A DNA stretch of 64,000 nucleotides from positions 558,001 to 622,000 of the forward strand of contig NZ_CP042382.1 in assembly GCF_007954585.1 (NCBI RefSeq), read 5' to 3'. The DNA comes from Pistricoccus aurantiacus (GTDB lineage: Bacteria > Pseudomonadota > Gammaproteobacteria > Pseudomonadales > Halomonadaceae). Shown here piece by piece: positions 1 through 11,257 of the stretch. Position numbers and translations under genes: made by a program. The first letter of the stretch is position 1. The number at the start of each line of letters is the position of its first letter. The notes under the pieces are model-generated. The model saw only the letters and a list, made by a program, of their open reading frames with translations. It was not told the DNA's origin and made no database searches.

Positions 1-112
1 GCCGTGAATTCACGGCGGATGTCTACAGGACAAGGAATTTCGCTAGAAACGACATTGAATGCACCGCCCTGAACCCTAATCTAACCATCACACTTGCCCC
101 GATGAGGTCCCC

Positions 113-2164
113 ATGTCGCACAATCCGCTTCTGGAAGCCCACACACTGCCGCCGTTCGCGGAGATTCAGCCCGAACATGTGGTGCCCGCCATCGAGCAAT
201 TACTCGAGGAGAATCGCGCTGCCATCGAGCGCCTGGTAGCGCAGGCGAATCAGCAAACACCTACTTGGGATAGCCTCGTCGCCCCCCTGGAAGAACTCAA
301 CGACCGGCTTTCCCAAGCCTGGTCGCCGGTTTCTCATCTCAACTCCACCATGAACTCTCAGGCACTGCGCGAGGCCCATCAGGCCTGCCTGGGCAAGCTA
401 TCCGCCTACGGCACCTGGCTCGGCCAACACGAGGGACTATTCCGCGCCTATCAAGCCCTTGCACAATCGCCAGAGCGGGTGCATTTCACCCAGGCGCAGC
501 AGCGCGCCATCGACAATACCCTGCGGGATTTTCGTCTGGCCGGGGTCGACCTGCCGGAAGACAAGAAGCGTCGCTATGGTGAGATTCAAGCCCGGCTTTC
601 CGAGCTCGCCAACACTTTCTCCAATCAGCTGCTTGATGCCACCCAAGCCTGGCATAAGGACATCACCGACGAGCACATCCTGGCAGGATTGCCGCAAAGC
701 GCCCTGGACACTCTAAAGGCCAACGCCCAGGCCAAGGATATCGAGGGCTACCGAATCACCCTGGACATGCCCAGCTTCATTCCGGTAGTCAACTTCGCCG
801 ACAATCGCGAACTGCGCCGCGAAGTCTATACCGCTTTCGTGACCCGCGCCTCAGATCAAGGTCCTAACGCGGGTCAGCACGACAACGCCCCGGTCATCGA
901 GGAAACCCTGGCGCTGCGCCAGGAACTGGTCGAACTGCTGGGATTCGAGACCTATGCGGATTACTCCTTGGCGACCAAGATGGCGGAATCTCCTCGCCAG
1001 GTGCTCGATTTTCTGCATGACCTGGCTGGCCGCGCCTATCCTCAGGCCCAAGAGGAATTCACCGAGCTTAGCGCTTACGCCAAGGAAGAACTCGGCCTGG
1101 CGGAACTCGCGCCTTGGGATATCGGTTACGCCAGTGAAAAACTGCGCGAGGCGCGTTACGCGATTTCGCAGGAGCAACTGCGGCCCTATTTTCCCGCTCC
1201 CAAGGTCATCGATGGCCTCTTCGACGTCGTCGAGCGGCTTTATGGCCTAGCGTTCGAACGAGACGACAGCGCTCCGCGCTATCACCCTGACGTCAGTTTC
1301 TATCGCATCCTCGAGAACGGTACCCCTATTGCCGGCTTCTACCTCGACCTTTATGCTCGGGAAGGCAAGCGGGGCGGCGCCTGGATGGACGAATGCCGGG
1401 TACGCCGGGAACGCGAGGACGGCAGTCTGCAACTGCCCGTCGCCTATCTGACCTGCAATTTCACCCGGCCATTGGGAGACAAGCCGGCCCTGCTGACCCA
1501 TGACGAGGTGACAACGCTCTTTCACGAGTTCGGTCATGGCTTGCATCACATGCTGACCCAGCAGACGGTAGCGGACGTCTCCGGCATCAACGGTGTCGCC
1601 TGGGACGCGGTGGAACTGCCCAGCCAGTTCATGGAGAATTTCTGCTGGGAGCGCGAGGGTCTGGATCTGATTGCCCGTCATGTGGACAGCGGCGAATCAC
1701 TGCCGGACGAACTGCTCGAACGCCTGCAAGCCGCGCGCAACTTCCAGTCCGCCATGGGCATGATGCGCCAGCTCGAGCTTTCGCTTTTCGACTTCCGCCT
1801 GCATTCGGAGTTAACGAAGCCCTCGGCTGAAGACGTACAAACGCTACTGGATGACGTTCGCGCAGAAGTCTCCGTGCTGCCTCGGGCAGATTTCAATCGC
1901 TTCCAGAACGGTTTCGGGCATATCTTCGCCGGCGGCTACGCGGCGGGCTACTACAGCTACAAATGGGCGGAAGTGCTGTCTGCAGATGCCTATAGCGCTT
2001 TCGAAGAAGCCGGCACCTTCGATTCAGCCACCGGTAGACGTTTTCGTCAGACAATCCTCGAGGCCGGCGGTTCGCGAGACGCTGCGGATCTGTTTCACGC
2101 CTTCCGCGGTCGCGAACCCAGCGTCGAGCCGCTGCTGCGCCATAGCGGTATCCGCGCCGCCTGA
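113..2164 (+). CDS. prlC: Oligopeptidase A, M3 family zinc metallopeptidase
   Basis: Cytoplasmic zinc endopeptidase that degrades short peptides, including cleaved signal peptides. The 683-residue product has the usual length of the PrlC/OpdA family. The M3 zinc site HEFGH starts at about residue 471, within LFHEFGHGLHH, and the family's C-terminal segment FAGGYAAGYYSYKWAEVLSAD is recognisable around it (given here as a landmark of the fold). The ATG at 113 follows a GAGG ribosome site. A perfect 16-bp palindrome (GCCGTGAATTCACGGC) lies at 1-16, upstream. yheV follows 23 bp downstream on the same strand, the order found in many gammaproteobacteria, so the two are probably cotranscribed. Confidence 0.97.
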   Translation: MSHNPLLEAHTLPPFAEIQPEHVVPAIEQLLEENRAAIERLVAQANQQTPTWDSLVAPLEELNDRLSQAWSPVSHLNSTMNSQALREAHQACLGKLSAYGTWLGQHEGLFRAYQALAQSPERVHFTQAQQRAIDNTLRDFRLAGVDLPEDKKRRYGEIQARLSELANTFSNQLLDATQAWHKDITDEHILAGLPQSALDTLKANAQAKDIEGYRITLDMPSFIPVVNFADNRELRREVYTAFVTRASDQGPNAGQHDNAPVIEETLALRQELVELLGFETYADYSLATKMAESPRQVLDFLHDLAGRAYPQAQEEFTELSAYAKEELGLAELAPWDIGYASEKLREARYAISQEQLRPYFPAPKVIDGLFDVVERLYGLAFERDDSAPRYHPDVSFYRILENGTPIAGFYLDLYAREGKRGGAWMDECRVRREREDGSLQLPVAYLTCNFTRPLGDKPALLTHDEVTTLFHEFGHGLHHMLTQQTVADVSGINGVAWDAVELPSQFMENFCWEREGLDLIARHVDSGESLPDELLERLQAARNFQSAMGMMRQLELSLFDFRLHSELTKPSAEDVQTLLDDVRAEVSVLPRADFNRFQNGFGHIFAGGYAAGYYSYKWAEVLSADAYSAFEEAGTFDSATGRRFRQTILEAGGSRDAADLFHAFRGREPSVEPLLRHSGIRAA

Positions 2165-2187
2165 GGCCTCGAAAGGAGATTGTTTTC

Positions 2188-2430
2188 ATGCCCGTCCAGA
2201 AACGCTTTATCGCCGGCGCGGTCTGTCCGCGCTGTGCCACCATGGATCGTATTCGTACCTGGGAGCAGAATGGAATTCGCTATCGCGACTGCGTCAACTG
2301 CGACTTTTTCGAGCAGTCGGCGATAGAGGAAGAATCGAGCGAGGAGCTAGAGACCCGGGTCAATCGAGTACGGGAGGAACAGCAGAAGGCGGATCTGCAA
2401 ACCGTCAGGATTCTCGATCCCAAGCGCTGA
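2188..2430 (+). CDS. yheV: YheV family putative zinc-ribbon protein
   Basis: Small 80-residue protein of the YheV family (DUF2387), function unknown. Two CxxC pairs, CPRC near residue 14 and CVNC near residue 36, suggest a zinc ribbon. The C-terminal third is acidic and helical. It sits immediately after prlC, its conserved neighbour, and has a good ribosome site (AAAGGAG) before the ATG. A strong hairpin terminator follows. The family assignment is secure; no function can be inferred beyond metal binding. Confidence 0.93.
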   Translation: MPVQKRFIAGAVCPRCATMDRIRTWEQNGIRYRDCVNCDFFEQSAIEEESSEELETRVNRVREEQQKADLQTVRILDPKR

Positions 2431-2454
2431 ATTATTACCTCTTGGCGTTATGCA

Positions 2455-2480
2455 AAAAGCCTCCCGATCGGGAGGCTTTT
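2455..2480. terminator. Bidirectional intrinsic terminator between yheV and sodC
   Basis: Perfect inverted repeat: AAAAGCCTCCCG pairs with CGGGAGGCTTTT around a two-base centre. The A-run on one side and T-run on the other let it end transcription from both yheV (+) and sodC (-). Confidence 0.85.
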
Positions 2481-2514
2481 ACCGGCAGGAACCTTGGCAT
2501 TCGAATAGCAACGG

Positions 2515-3042
2515 TTACTCTTCTATCGTGCCGCAGGCGACTCGAGCGCCACCGCCGCCAAGCTCGGGATTGTCGGAATAGTTGTCGCCGCCCTCATGGA
2601 TCATCAGCGCATGGCCGCCGAGATCCGACACCTTGAGCCGCGGTGCCAAAGTAGGCGTTGTCGCCATGCCGTCGTCATCCACCATTAACACCGGCAAATC
2701 GCCCAAGTGTCCATCACCGTAAGGCCCTTGGTGAGTCTCGGTATTCTGCGGGTCGAAGTGTCCGCCGGCAGCAGCGGCGGCAACCTGTTCGCCATCCTTT
2801 TCCGCAGGCTCACAGCTGGCGTTTTCATGCACATGAAAACCATGCAGGCCGGGCTCCAGACCGGAGAGGTCGGGGGTCAGCAGCAGACCGTACTCCGTAT
2901 CCTCGACGGTAACGGTGCCGACACTGTCACCGACGCCATCCTGGCTGACGCTATGCATTTCGATTTCCTGCGCCGCCTGCGCTCCCGCCGCGAGCAGTAG
3001 AGAGGCTCCAATGCCTAATGTCAGATTAGCTAATGCTTTCAT
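2515..3042 (-). CDS. sodC: Periplasmic Cu/Zn superoxide dismutase
   Basis: Converts superoxide to hydrogen peroxide and oxygen in the periplasm. The start chosen is the ATG at 3042 because AGGAGA lies just before it and it opens a clear signal peptide (MKALANLTLGIG..., cleavage near AQA-A). The resulting 175 residues match bacterial SodC. Metal ligands are visible in HGFHVHEN, GGHFDPQ, the HxGxxGDLPVL segment and HALMIHEGGDNY; the CEPAE and ARVACG cysteines would form the structural disulfide. metF lies 89 bp upstream on the same strand. Confidence 0.95.
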   Translation of the reverse strand: MKALANLTLGIGASLLLAAGAQAAQEIEMHSVSQDGVGDSVGTVTVEDTEYGLLLTPDLSGLEPGLHGFHVHENASCEPAEKDGEQVAAAAAGGHFDPQNTETHQGPYGDGHLGDLPVLMVDDDGMATTPTLAPRLKVSDLGGHALMIHEGGDNYSDNPELGGGGARVACGTIEE

Positions 3043-3131
3043 GTCTTTCTCCTGTCCTTGAGTTCGACTTGCCCTATTCAGGCTAGCTAATACGCACCGG
3101 GTTGCCAACCCGGATGCCGCAGGAAAACAGC

Positions 3132-3974
3132 TCACTCACCAAGATGATCGACGATACGCAACACCGGGGCCGACTGATTCAGCGTATAGAAGTGCAGACC
3201 TGGTGCCCCGCCATCCAGCAACCGCTGGCAAAGGCGCGTTACCACTTCCTCACCAAAGGCGGCGATGCTCTCACTGTCGTCGCCGTAGGTTTCGAGCTGC
3301 TTGCGAATCCAACGTGGGATCTCCGCACCGCAAGCATCCGAGAACCGCGCCAGCTTCGTATAGTTCGTGATCGGCATGATGCCCGGCACGATGGGTATTT
3401 CGATTCCCAGCGCCTGAGCCTGCTCGACGAAGTGAAAATAGGCATCGGCGCTGAAGAAATACTGGGTAATCGCCAGATTAGCCCCAGCCTTGACCTTGCG
3501 GGCGAAGTTATCCAGATCCTTGGCCGCGCTGGCCGCCTGAGGATGGGTTTCCGGATAAGCCGCCACGGCGATCTCGAAGTGATTGCCGGTTTCCTCGCGG
3601 ATGAACTCGACGAGTTCGTTGGCATAACGCAGCTCTCCCGCCCCGCCCATGCCGGAAGGTAGGTCACCGCGCAGCGCCACCAGGCTGTCGATGCCCCATT
3701 CGCGATAGCGTACCAGCAGCTCGCGCAGCTCTCCCTTGTCGCTCCCGATACAGGAGAGATGGGGCGCTGTATTGATCCTGCTTTCGCTGATCATGGCAAC
3801 GGTGTCGGCAGTGCGAAGCTGCGTCGCACCACCGGCGCCATAGGTGACGGAGAAGAAGCGCGGCTGACGCTTCGCCAGGGCGTCTCGCGTGTGCCTCAGC
3901 TTGTCTCGTCCCACCTCGGTGGCCGGCGGAAAGAATTCGAAGCTGATACCCAACGGATGCTCGTGTTTACTCAT
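3132..3974 (-). CDS. metF: 5,10-methylenetetrahydrofolate reductase
   Basis: Flavoenzyme that reduces methylene-THF to methyl-THF, the methyl donor for methionine synthesis. At 280 residues it is the usual bacterial MetF length. The N-terminal SFEFFPP motif carries the catalytic Glu (residue 13), followed by the TIM-barrel strands FFSVTYGAGG and LVALRGD, and FFSADAYFHF for the flavin/substrate pocket. It shares the minus strand with ahcY and metK further along, so this stretch holds several genes of the activated-methyl cycle, though they are not one operon. Confidence 0.97.
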   Translation of the reverse strand: MSKHEHPLGISFEFFPPATEVGRDKLRHTRDALAKRQPRFFSVTYGAGGATQLRTADTVAMISESRINTAPHLSCIGSDKGELRELLVRYREWGIDSLVALRGDLPSGMGGAGELRYANELVEFIREETGNHFEIAVAAYPETHPQAASAAKDLDNFARKVKAGANLAITQYFFSADAYFHFVEQAQALGIEIPIVPGIMPITNYTKLARFSDACGAEIPRWIRKQLETYGDDSESIAAFGEEVVTRLCQRLLDGGAPGLHFYTLNQSAPVLRIVDHLGE

Positions 3975-4208
3975 CGAATCAACCTTTCGTTGTCACCTTG
4001 AAAGCGACTCATCTATTCATGTTCTTTGACACCACCGTGATTGACGAGGCGGCTTGTAGATCATTCTGTCAGCGCTCTATTCTGCCGACCGTCAACGCAG
4101 ACGACCAGTGAAAGTTCTCCAGCTTCTGTATCGATTTCTTTCATGTTGAAGCCCTGACAGTTGAGCTCTGAACAGGCATGATGGCGGTTTTCCCGGTGAG
4201 ATTGGCCC

Positions 4209-5147
4209 ATGGAATCCGAGCTTGGTACAGCGCTAATGGCGCCGCTATGGATGCTGCTGTCTTTCGTGGCGCTGGGCGTCGTCTGCGCTCGACGCCTTGC
4301 CATCGATCCGCGCCCCATTGCGACGCTGCTGATCTATGTCATCGCCCCCCTGACCTTCTTTCGAGGCTTAAATCTCGGCGGCCCGACGCCGAACTACCTG
4401 CTGCTGACCCTAGGCCTCTTCCTCGCTTCGAGCGCGATCTGCCTGCTGGTCCACCGCCTCGCCCGCGTCCTGTTCTCGGCTCAGGAAGCCGCGGTAGTGG
4501 CCTTTTCCGCAGGAACCGGCAATACGGGATACTTCGGCCTGCCCGTCGCGATGATTCTATTGCCCCCCGAAGGAGTGACGCTTTATCTATTCTGCATCCT
4601 GGGCATCACCCTTTACGAGTTCACCCTGGGGTTCTACATCAGCGCCAGGGGGCAATTCTCGATACGCCAGAGCCTGATTCGCATCGCGCGACTGCCCCTG
4701 GTCTACGCCTTTCTTATCGCACTACTGGTCGAGGCGGCGGGCATTACCCTGCCGCCGATCGTTCACCAGGGTCTCGATGTCTTTCCCTCCACTTATACGC
4801 TGCTGGGCATGATGATCATCGGCATGACGTTGGGTCGAGTGACGCTTGGCGAACTGGATCTGCGTTTTATTGCGGCCTGCGCGGTGATTCGCTATGTCTT
4901 CTGGCCGCTGGCGAGCCTTCTGGCCGTGCTCGGGCTATCGCAGATGTTACCGGTGACACCGGAGTTGGCCATGGCCTTGCTGTTGCTGGGCGTGGTGCCC
5001 ATGGCGGCCAACGTGGTGGTAGTCTCGATGGAGCTTTCCATCGCGCCGGAGAAAGGCGCCATGGCGGTATTGTTGACTACCCTCGCGGCGCCGCTGCTGA
5101 TTCCATTTTATCTTCCATGGATGATCCAGTTGACCGGGCTTGCTTGA
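4209..5147 (+). CDS. AEC family transporter (auxin efflux carrier/malate permease type)
   Basis: Inner-membrane carrier of 312 residues with about ten hydrophobic segments spread over its length. AEC hallmarks are the GTGNTGYFGLPVA segment near residue 103 (the broken-helix motif) and the C-terminal VVPMAANVVVVS repeat of the same motif. Family members export organic acids or other anions; the substrate cannot be read from sequence. The gene is divergent from metF and converges with the GGDEF gene, whose stop lies 7 bp beyond. The ATG at 4209 was chosen because it opens the first membrane segment. Confidence 0.88.
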   Translation: MESELGTALMAPLWMLLSFVALGVVCARRLAIDPRPIATLLIYVIAPLTFFRGLNLGGPTPNYLLLTLGLFLASSAICLLVHRLARVLFSAQEAAVVAFSAGTGNTGYFGLPVAMILLPPEGVTLYLFCILGITLYEFTLGFYISARGQFSIRQSLIRIARLPLVYAFLIALLVEAAGITLPPIVHQGLDVFPSTYTLLGMMIIGMTLGRVTLGELDLRFIAACAVIRYVFWPLASLLAVLGLSQMLPVTPELAMALLLLGVVPMAANVVVVSMELSIAPEKGAMAVLLTTLAAPLLIPFYLPWMIQLTGLA

Positions 5148-6391
5148 AGGCTCGCTATACCACCTTGTCGATATCGCTATCCTGAGAATAGACGAGCTTG
5201 GTAGGGCGGGTGGTGCGTCGCTGCCGCGCGCGACGCTTATGATGATACATCTTGGCGTCCGCGCGCTGGATGAGAGTGTCGACGTCGAACAAGGTCTCCC
5301 TGCTGGGCTCGAACGTCGTCGTGCCGACGCTGGCGGATACCGCGAAACCCAGGTTTTCCCGAGATTCATCGCTAGCCAGCTGCTCGGTCAGGCGCAGGCA
5401 CCATCGATCGCAGGTCTGAGCATCGGTATTGGGCATCACGACGAGAAACTCGTCGCCACCGGTACGACAGGCCAGATGATGCTCGTCCAGCAACTCGACA
5501 AGCAGGCTCGCCACGTGGCAGATCATGCGATCGCCATAGTGGTGTCCCAGGGTATCGTTGATGCCCTTGAGATTGTCCACATCGATCAATAGAAGCGACA
5601 GCGGGTGCTTTTCCTGAAGGCTCGCGGTCATGGTCTCTTGCAGAAACACCATGCCACAGCGTCGGTTCGGCAGATTGGTCATGACATCGTGGTTGGCCAG
5701 ATGGGTGAGTACCTTGCTCTTCTGCACCAGCTGCTCGTTGGCGGCAACAAGTTCCTGGTTACGTTGGGTCAACTCCTGGCGCAGGCGAGCCGACTGCGTG
5801 AAGTTGACGTAGCGCACGTGGCTGAGGAACGGGGAAATGGTCAGGCCGACCAGCAGGAACGTTCCGCCGTACTGCACCAGCTCGCTCAGCGAGAAAGGGC
5901 TTCCCAGGAAGAACAAGCCATAGACGACTACCATGAACAGGTTATGCGCCAGCATATTGGCCCAGCGCCATACCGTGGCCAGCGGCAGCAGCACGAATAC
6001 CGCCACCGCGACATTCAGGTTCCAGCTGAGAAAGGCCAGAGGCGTGTCGATCAAAGACGCCCCCCAGCCAAAAAAGACCTCAGCGCCCAGGGCGCCCACC
6101 AACAGGGCGCGCTCGGTACGTCTAGGGCGTCGATGCTGCCAGAGCAGGCATCCCAGCAGCAGCAGGACGAGCATCAGCCGGCCGATGCTCAAGGCCATCC
6201 AATGGTCGGGCACCATCAGATAATCAAAGGGAACATAGGAAAGAATGCCCCAGATGGAGCACAGCAGAAAGACCGCGTTCAGGCGCGCTTGCTGGCAATG
6301 TTCTGCCTTGGGTAGATACGCTTTGTAATCCGCCAGCAACAAGAGAACTTCCAGCCGCGGTGACGGCTGGAAGTGGCGCCTCTCATCGGTA

Positions 6392-7801
<1,410 letters not shown>

Positions 7802-7820
7802 TGCTACAACTCCTGAAAAA

Positions 7821-7904
7821 CGGGCACCGTTACCGTATAACTGCAGATCCGAGCCTCACCCCGCATCGATGAAAACCGATCAAGGCTGCAGCGCCCCTCG
7901 AACC
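7821..7904 (-). promoter_or_regulatory. SAH riboswitch upstream of ahcY
   Basis: Read on the minus strand this leader contains the conserved blocks of the SAH riboswitch: CGAGGGGCGCTGCAGC near 7900-7885, GAGGCTCGGA near 7857-7848, and AACGGTGCCCG at 7831-7821. P1 forms between TTCGAG and CTCGGA. The pseudoknot forms between GGGCGC and GTGCCC (one G-U pair). It ends about 20 nt before the ahcY start, as in known examples that turn ahcY on when SAH accumulates. Seen: the motifs and pairings. Known: class and target gene. Exact boundaries are approximate. Confidence 0.88.
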
Positions 7905-8009
7905 CGAAGCCTGTGTGAAGCCGTCTATCTTATCACGTCAACAATGCCGGTGAGCCAGCCTGCTTCCCGAGGACTGTTTCCTACCATTTCTTCCAGCCAT
8001 CTCTTCCAG

Positions 8010-8372
8010 CTACTTCGCTTCGCTGTCGCCGGTTTCCTGAATCTCCGCCCCTTCCTTTTCCGTCGGGTCGGAAGATCGAGAAGGCTGTTCATCCTCGGTC
8101 AGGTTGGAAGGCTTGGGGGACTCGTCTTTTGATGAAGAACCGGAAGGCTCGGCAGGCTGCTCGCTGGCGGATCTCTTGGCGCGCTCTTCTTCGGGACGTT
8201 GTGACGAAGGCCTATCCTGGCGGTTGACCGCTCGACGGCTTTCCTGCATTTCCTGCTGGGTGCTCTCGGGCGCCCCCTCCGGGCGCACGCGCTGCGGAGC
8301 GTCCTCCTCGCCGCATCCTGCCAACAACGCGGCCGCCAGGACAGCGGCGGCAAAACTGCCAAGTCGATTCAT
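8010..8372 (-). CDS. Small low-complexity lipoprotein, function unknown
   Basis: A 120-residue product. The ATG at 8372 has AAGGAG upstream and opens a lipoprotein signal peptide ending in the lipobox LLAGC (Cys near residue 20). The remainder is rich in Glu, Ser, Pro, Arg and Gln with no predicted fold, as in many envelope lipoproteins of halophiles. I recognise no family. It lies between the ahcY leader and the antiporter gene and reads in the same direction. Confidence 0.75.
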   Translation of the reverse strand: MNRLGSFAAAVLAAALLAGCGEEDAPQRVRPEGAPESTQQEMQESRRAVNRQDRPSSQRPEEERAKRSASEQPAEPSGSSSKDESPKPSNLTEDEQPSRSSDPTEKEGAEIQETGDSEAK

Positions 8373-8462
8373 GATGCGCTCCTTGCTGAATGAGTGCTCT
8401 ACCACAAAAACGGTATCGGTCAAATATGACGCCACATCACCCGGGTGTCCATAAACCGGGGG

Positions 8463-9713
8463 TCAATCCCTCGCTTGCGGCGACTGGTTTACGACGCCTT
8501 CGACGACCTTGCCGATGGTCAGCCCCTGCACCAGAATCGAAAACAGCACGATCAGATAGGTGATCAGCACCAGAGGCTCCCGATAGTCTACCGCGGGCAA
8601 CCCCAACGCCAGCGCCACGGAAATCCCGCCCCGCAGGCCGCCCCAGGTCAGCACTCGGGTCATGCCCGGACGAAACGGAAACCAGCGCCGCAGCAGCGCC
8701 AGCGGTATGCCGATGGTCATGAAGCGAGTCGCCAGCATGATCGCGATCAACGGCAGCACCACGCCGAAATAGGCCCACTGGAAGGGGATCAGCAAGAGCT
8801 CGAGACCGATCAGTACGAACAGAATCGCATTGAGCATTTCATCGATCAGCTCCCAGAAGCCGTCCATATAGGCGCGGGTATTGTCGGACATGGCACCGAT
8901 CCGGGCCATGTTGCCGATGATCAACCCCGCCACCACCATGGCGATGGGGCCGGATACATGAAGTTTCAGCGCCAGCGCATAGCCGCCGGTGACCAGCGCC
9001 AAGGACAGCAGAACTTCCACCTGATACTGATCGATGGACTTCATCAGCCGATACACCAGAGCGCCGATGATGACACCCAGCAAGATGCCGCCGCCGGCTT
9101 CCTGCAGAAACAGCAGGCTGACATGCCCGACGGTCAATGCCTCCTCGGCGGTGGCGGCGCTCAGCAGCGTCGAGAACACCACGATCGCCACTCCATCATT
9201 GAACAGCGACTCACCGACGATTCTCACTTCCATATCCGGCGGCGCGCCGGCGCTTCGCAAGATACCCAGCACCGCAATGGGATCCGTCGGCGCGATCAGA
9301 GCGCCGAATACCAGACACCAGATCCAGGGCACCTGGATGTCGAACAGGCCAAATAGCCACCAGGCCGCGCTTCCCACCGCCAAGGTCGAAATCACCACGC
9401 CAACGGTCGCCAGCAACCCGATGGACCAGCGGTAGCGCTTGAGCTGGCCCAGATCCACATGCAGGGCGCCGGCGAACAGCAGAAACGACAGCATGCCCTC
9501 CATCAACAGCTCGCTGAAATCGATTCGGGCGAGCCAGCCCTCGGCGCGATCCGTCACCAGGGTGAGACCCAAGTGATGAATACCCATCAGACCAAGGGAG
9601 AAGATCAGCGCGATCACCATCACGCCGATGGTGGCGGGCAGGCGCACGACCCGAGCGTTGAACCAGGCGAACAGCGCGGTCACGCTGACGAAAAGGGCGG
9701 TGAGATTGAGCAC
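8463..9713 (-). CDS. CPA1 family Na+/H+ antiporter (NhaP type)
   Basis: Inner-membrane cation/proton antiporter of 416 residues with about twelve hydrophobic segments. Core transport motifs are GALIAPTDPIAVLGI (near residue 140) and ESLFNDGVAIVVF (near residue 168); the conserved Asp residues in these bind the cation. Translation starts at GTG (9713), with AAGGAG seven bases upstream. Such exporters fit a salt-tolerant organism. A strong hairpin separates it from metK, so it is probably transcribed on its own. Confidence 0.9.
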   Translation of the reverse strand: MLNLTALFVSVTALFAWFNARVVRLPATIGVMVIALIFSLGLMGIHHLGLTLVTDRAEGWLARIDFSELLMEGMLSFLLFAGALHVDLGQLKRYRWSIGLLATVGVVISTLAVGSAAWWLFGLFDIQVPWIWCLVFGALIAPTDPIAVLGILRSAGAPPDMEVRIVGESLFNDGVAIVVFSTLLSAATAEEALTVGHVSLLFLQEAGGGILLGVIIGALVYRLMKSIDQYQVEVLLSLALVTGGYALALKLHVSGPIAMVVAGLIIGNMARIGAMSDNTRAYMDGFWELIDEMLNAILFVLIGLELLLIPFQWAYFGVVLPLIAIMLATRFMTIGIPLALLRRWFPFRPGMTRVLTWGGLRGGISVALALGLPAVDYREPLVLITYLIVLFSILVQGLTIGKVVEGVVNQSPQARD

Positions 9714-9735
9714 GAGATGACTCCTTGTCTACGCA

Positions 9736-9769
9736 AAACGACGGAACCGGCGTACCGATTCCGTCGTTT
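9736..9769 (-). terminator. Hairpin terminator after metK
   Basis: An 11-bp perfect stem, AAACGACGGAA with TTCCGTCGTTT, closed by a 12-base loop, lies between metK and the antiporter gene. On the minus strand the stem runs into TTTT, giving a moderate intrinsic terminator. Confidence 0.7.
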
Positions 9770-9789
9770 CATTCAGGTCGCTGCGGCGC

Positions 9790-11010
9790 CTAGAGTCCTG
9801 CGGCGGCCCGCAGGGCCTCTGCCTTGTCGATCTTTTCCCAGGGGAAGGCAATGAAGGTCTCGCTATGGGACTCGCCGTTGACATCTTTCCAGCGGTAGGT
9901 CGACTCGAAGGGCTCGCGGCCGAAATGGCCGTAGGCGGCGGTCAACCGATACATGGGATGCAGAAGATCGAGCATGCGCGTGATGGCATGCGGGCGCAGG
10001 TCGAAATGCTCCCGTACCAGCTCGACGATCTTGGCATCACTGACCTTGCCGGTACCGAAGGTGTTGATCGATACCGACGTCGGCTCCGCCACGCCGATGG
10101 CGTAGGACACCTGGATCTCGCACTTGTCCGCGAGCCCCGCGGCAACCAGGTTCTTGGCTACGTAGCGCCCGGCGTAGGCGGCGCTGCGATCGACCTTGGA
10201 GGGGTCCTTGCCGGAGAAGGCACCGCCGCCGTGGCGCGCCATGCCGCCATAGGTATCGACGATGATCTTGCGCCCGGTCAGACCGCAATCACCCACCGGG
10301 CCGCCGATCACGAACTTGCCGGTAGGATTGATGTGATAGTGGGTCGACTTGCTCAGCCACTCTTCCGGCAGTACCTGCTCGATGATTTCCCGGCGCACCA
10401 TCTGCCGCAGTGCCTGCTGATCGATGTCCGGATCATGCTGGGTGGAAAACACCACCGCGTCCACGGCGCAGGGCTTGCCCTGCTCATCGTAGCGGAAGGT
10501 GATCTGACTCTTGGCGTCCGGACGCAACCAGGGCAGCAGACCATTCTTGCGCAGTGCCGCCTGGCGTTCCACCAACCGATGGGCGTAATGGATCGGCGCC
10601 GGCATGTAGGAATCCGTCTCGTTGGTGGCATAGCCGAACATCAGGCCCTGATCCCCGGCACCCTGGTCCTCCGGCTTGCTGCGATTCACCCCTTGGGCGA
10701 TGTCCACGCTCTGCTTGCCGATCAGATTGAGCACGCCGCAGGTTTCCCCATCGAAACCCACTTCGGAGGAAGTGTAGCCGATGTCCAGGATCACCCGGCG
10801 CACCAGGTCCTCGAGATCCACCCAGGCGGTGGTGCTGATCTCGCCGGCCACGATGGCGACCCCGGTCTTGACCAGGGTTTCGCACGCCACGCGCGCCTGC
10901 TTGTCCCGAGCAATGATGGCATCGAGCACCGCGTCGGAAATCTGATCGGCGATCTTGTCCGGATGCCCCTCGGACACGGACTCGGAAGTAAACAGGGAAT
11001 ATTCGCTCAT
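9790..11010 (-). CDS. metK: Methionine adenosyltransferase (SAM synthetase)
   Basis: Makes S-adenosylmethionine from methionine and ATP. The N-terminus [18 protein letters not shown] is the diagnostic MetK block. The flexible-loop and phosphate-binding regions [12 protein letters not shown] and [19 protein letters not shown] are present. The ATG at 11010 is preferred over 11019 because the AAGGT ribosome site is then about 10 nt away. Length is then 406, slightly longer than the E. coli enzyme. It is divergent from tkt across about 240 bp. I saw no SAM riboswitch in that gap. Confidence 0.97.
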   Translation of the reverse strand: MSEYSLFTSESVSEGHPDKIADQISDAVLDAIIARDKQARVACETLVKTGVAIVAGEISTTAWVDLEDLVRRVILDIGYTSSEVGFDGETCGVLNLIGKQSVDIAQGVNRSKPEDQGAGDQGLMFGYATNETDSYMPAPIHYAHRLVERQAALRKNGLLPWLRPDAKSQITFRYDEQGKPCAVDAVVFSTQHDPDIDQQALRQMVRREIIEQVLPEEWLSKSTHYHINPTGKFVIGGPVGDCGLTGRKIIVDTYGGMARHGGGAFSGKDPSKVDRSAAYAGRYVAKNLVAAGLADKCEIQVSYAIGVAEPTSVSINTFGTGKVSDAKIVELVREHFDLRPHAITRMLDLLHPMYRLTAAYGHFGREPFESTYRWKDVNGESHSETFIAFPWEKIDKAEALRAAAGL

Positions 11011-11257
11011 GGCATGCATGACCTTTTTGCAGTTAGCTGATCGTGGCTGGAAGCCCCGCTATTTGATGGAGAATTCTACACCGAGACCGACAGGCGGTAA
11101 ATTTGCCGCTCCGGCGCTTCTCAGCGACAATATCTCACAGTTCACGGCTCGCGCTTGCCGCATCCTCTGCGGTATCGTTCGATCAAACTATCCCTTGTCA
11201 GCCTGAATCCTATACAAGTCATTAGCCTCAGCGGCCCCCAGGTGAGGAGCTATCTTC

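Noticed and set aside
9865-11040. 391-codon plus-strand frame opposite metK
   Set aside because: Antisense to metK, with a low-complexity His/Gly/Leu-rich translation and no ribosome site.
11020-11257. SAM riboswitch before metK
   Set aside because: No conserved SAM-I, SAM-II or SAM/SAH core was seen on the metK strand.
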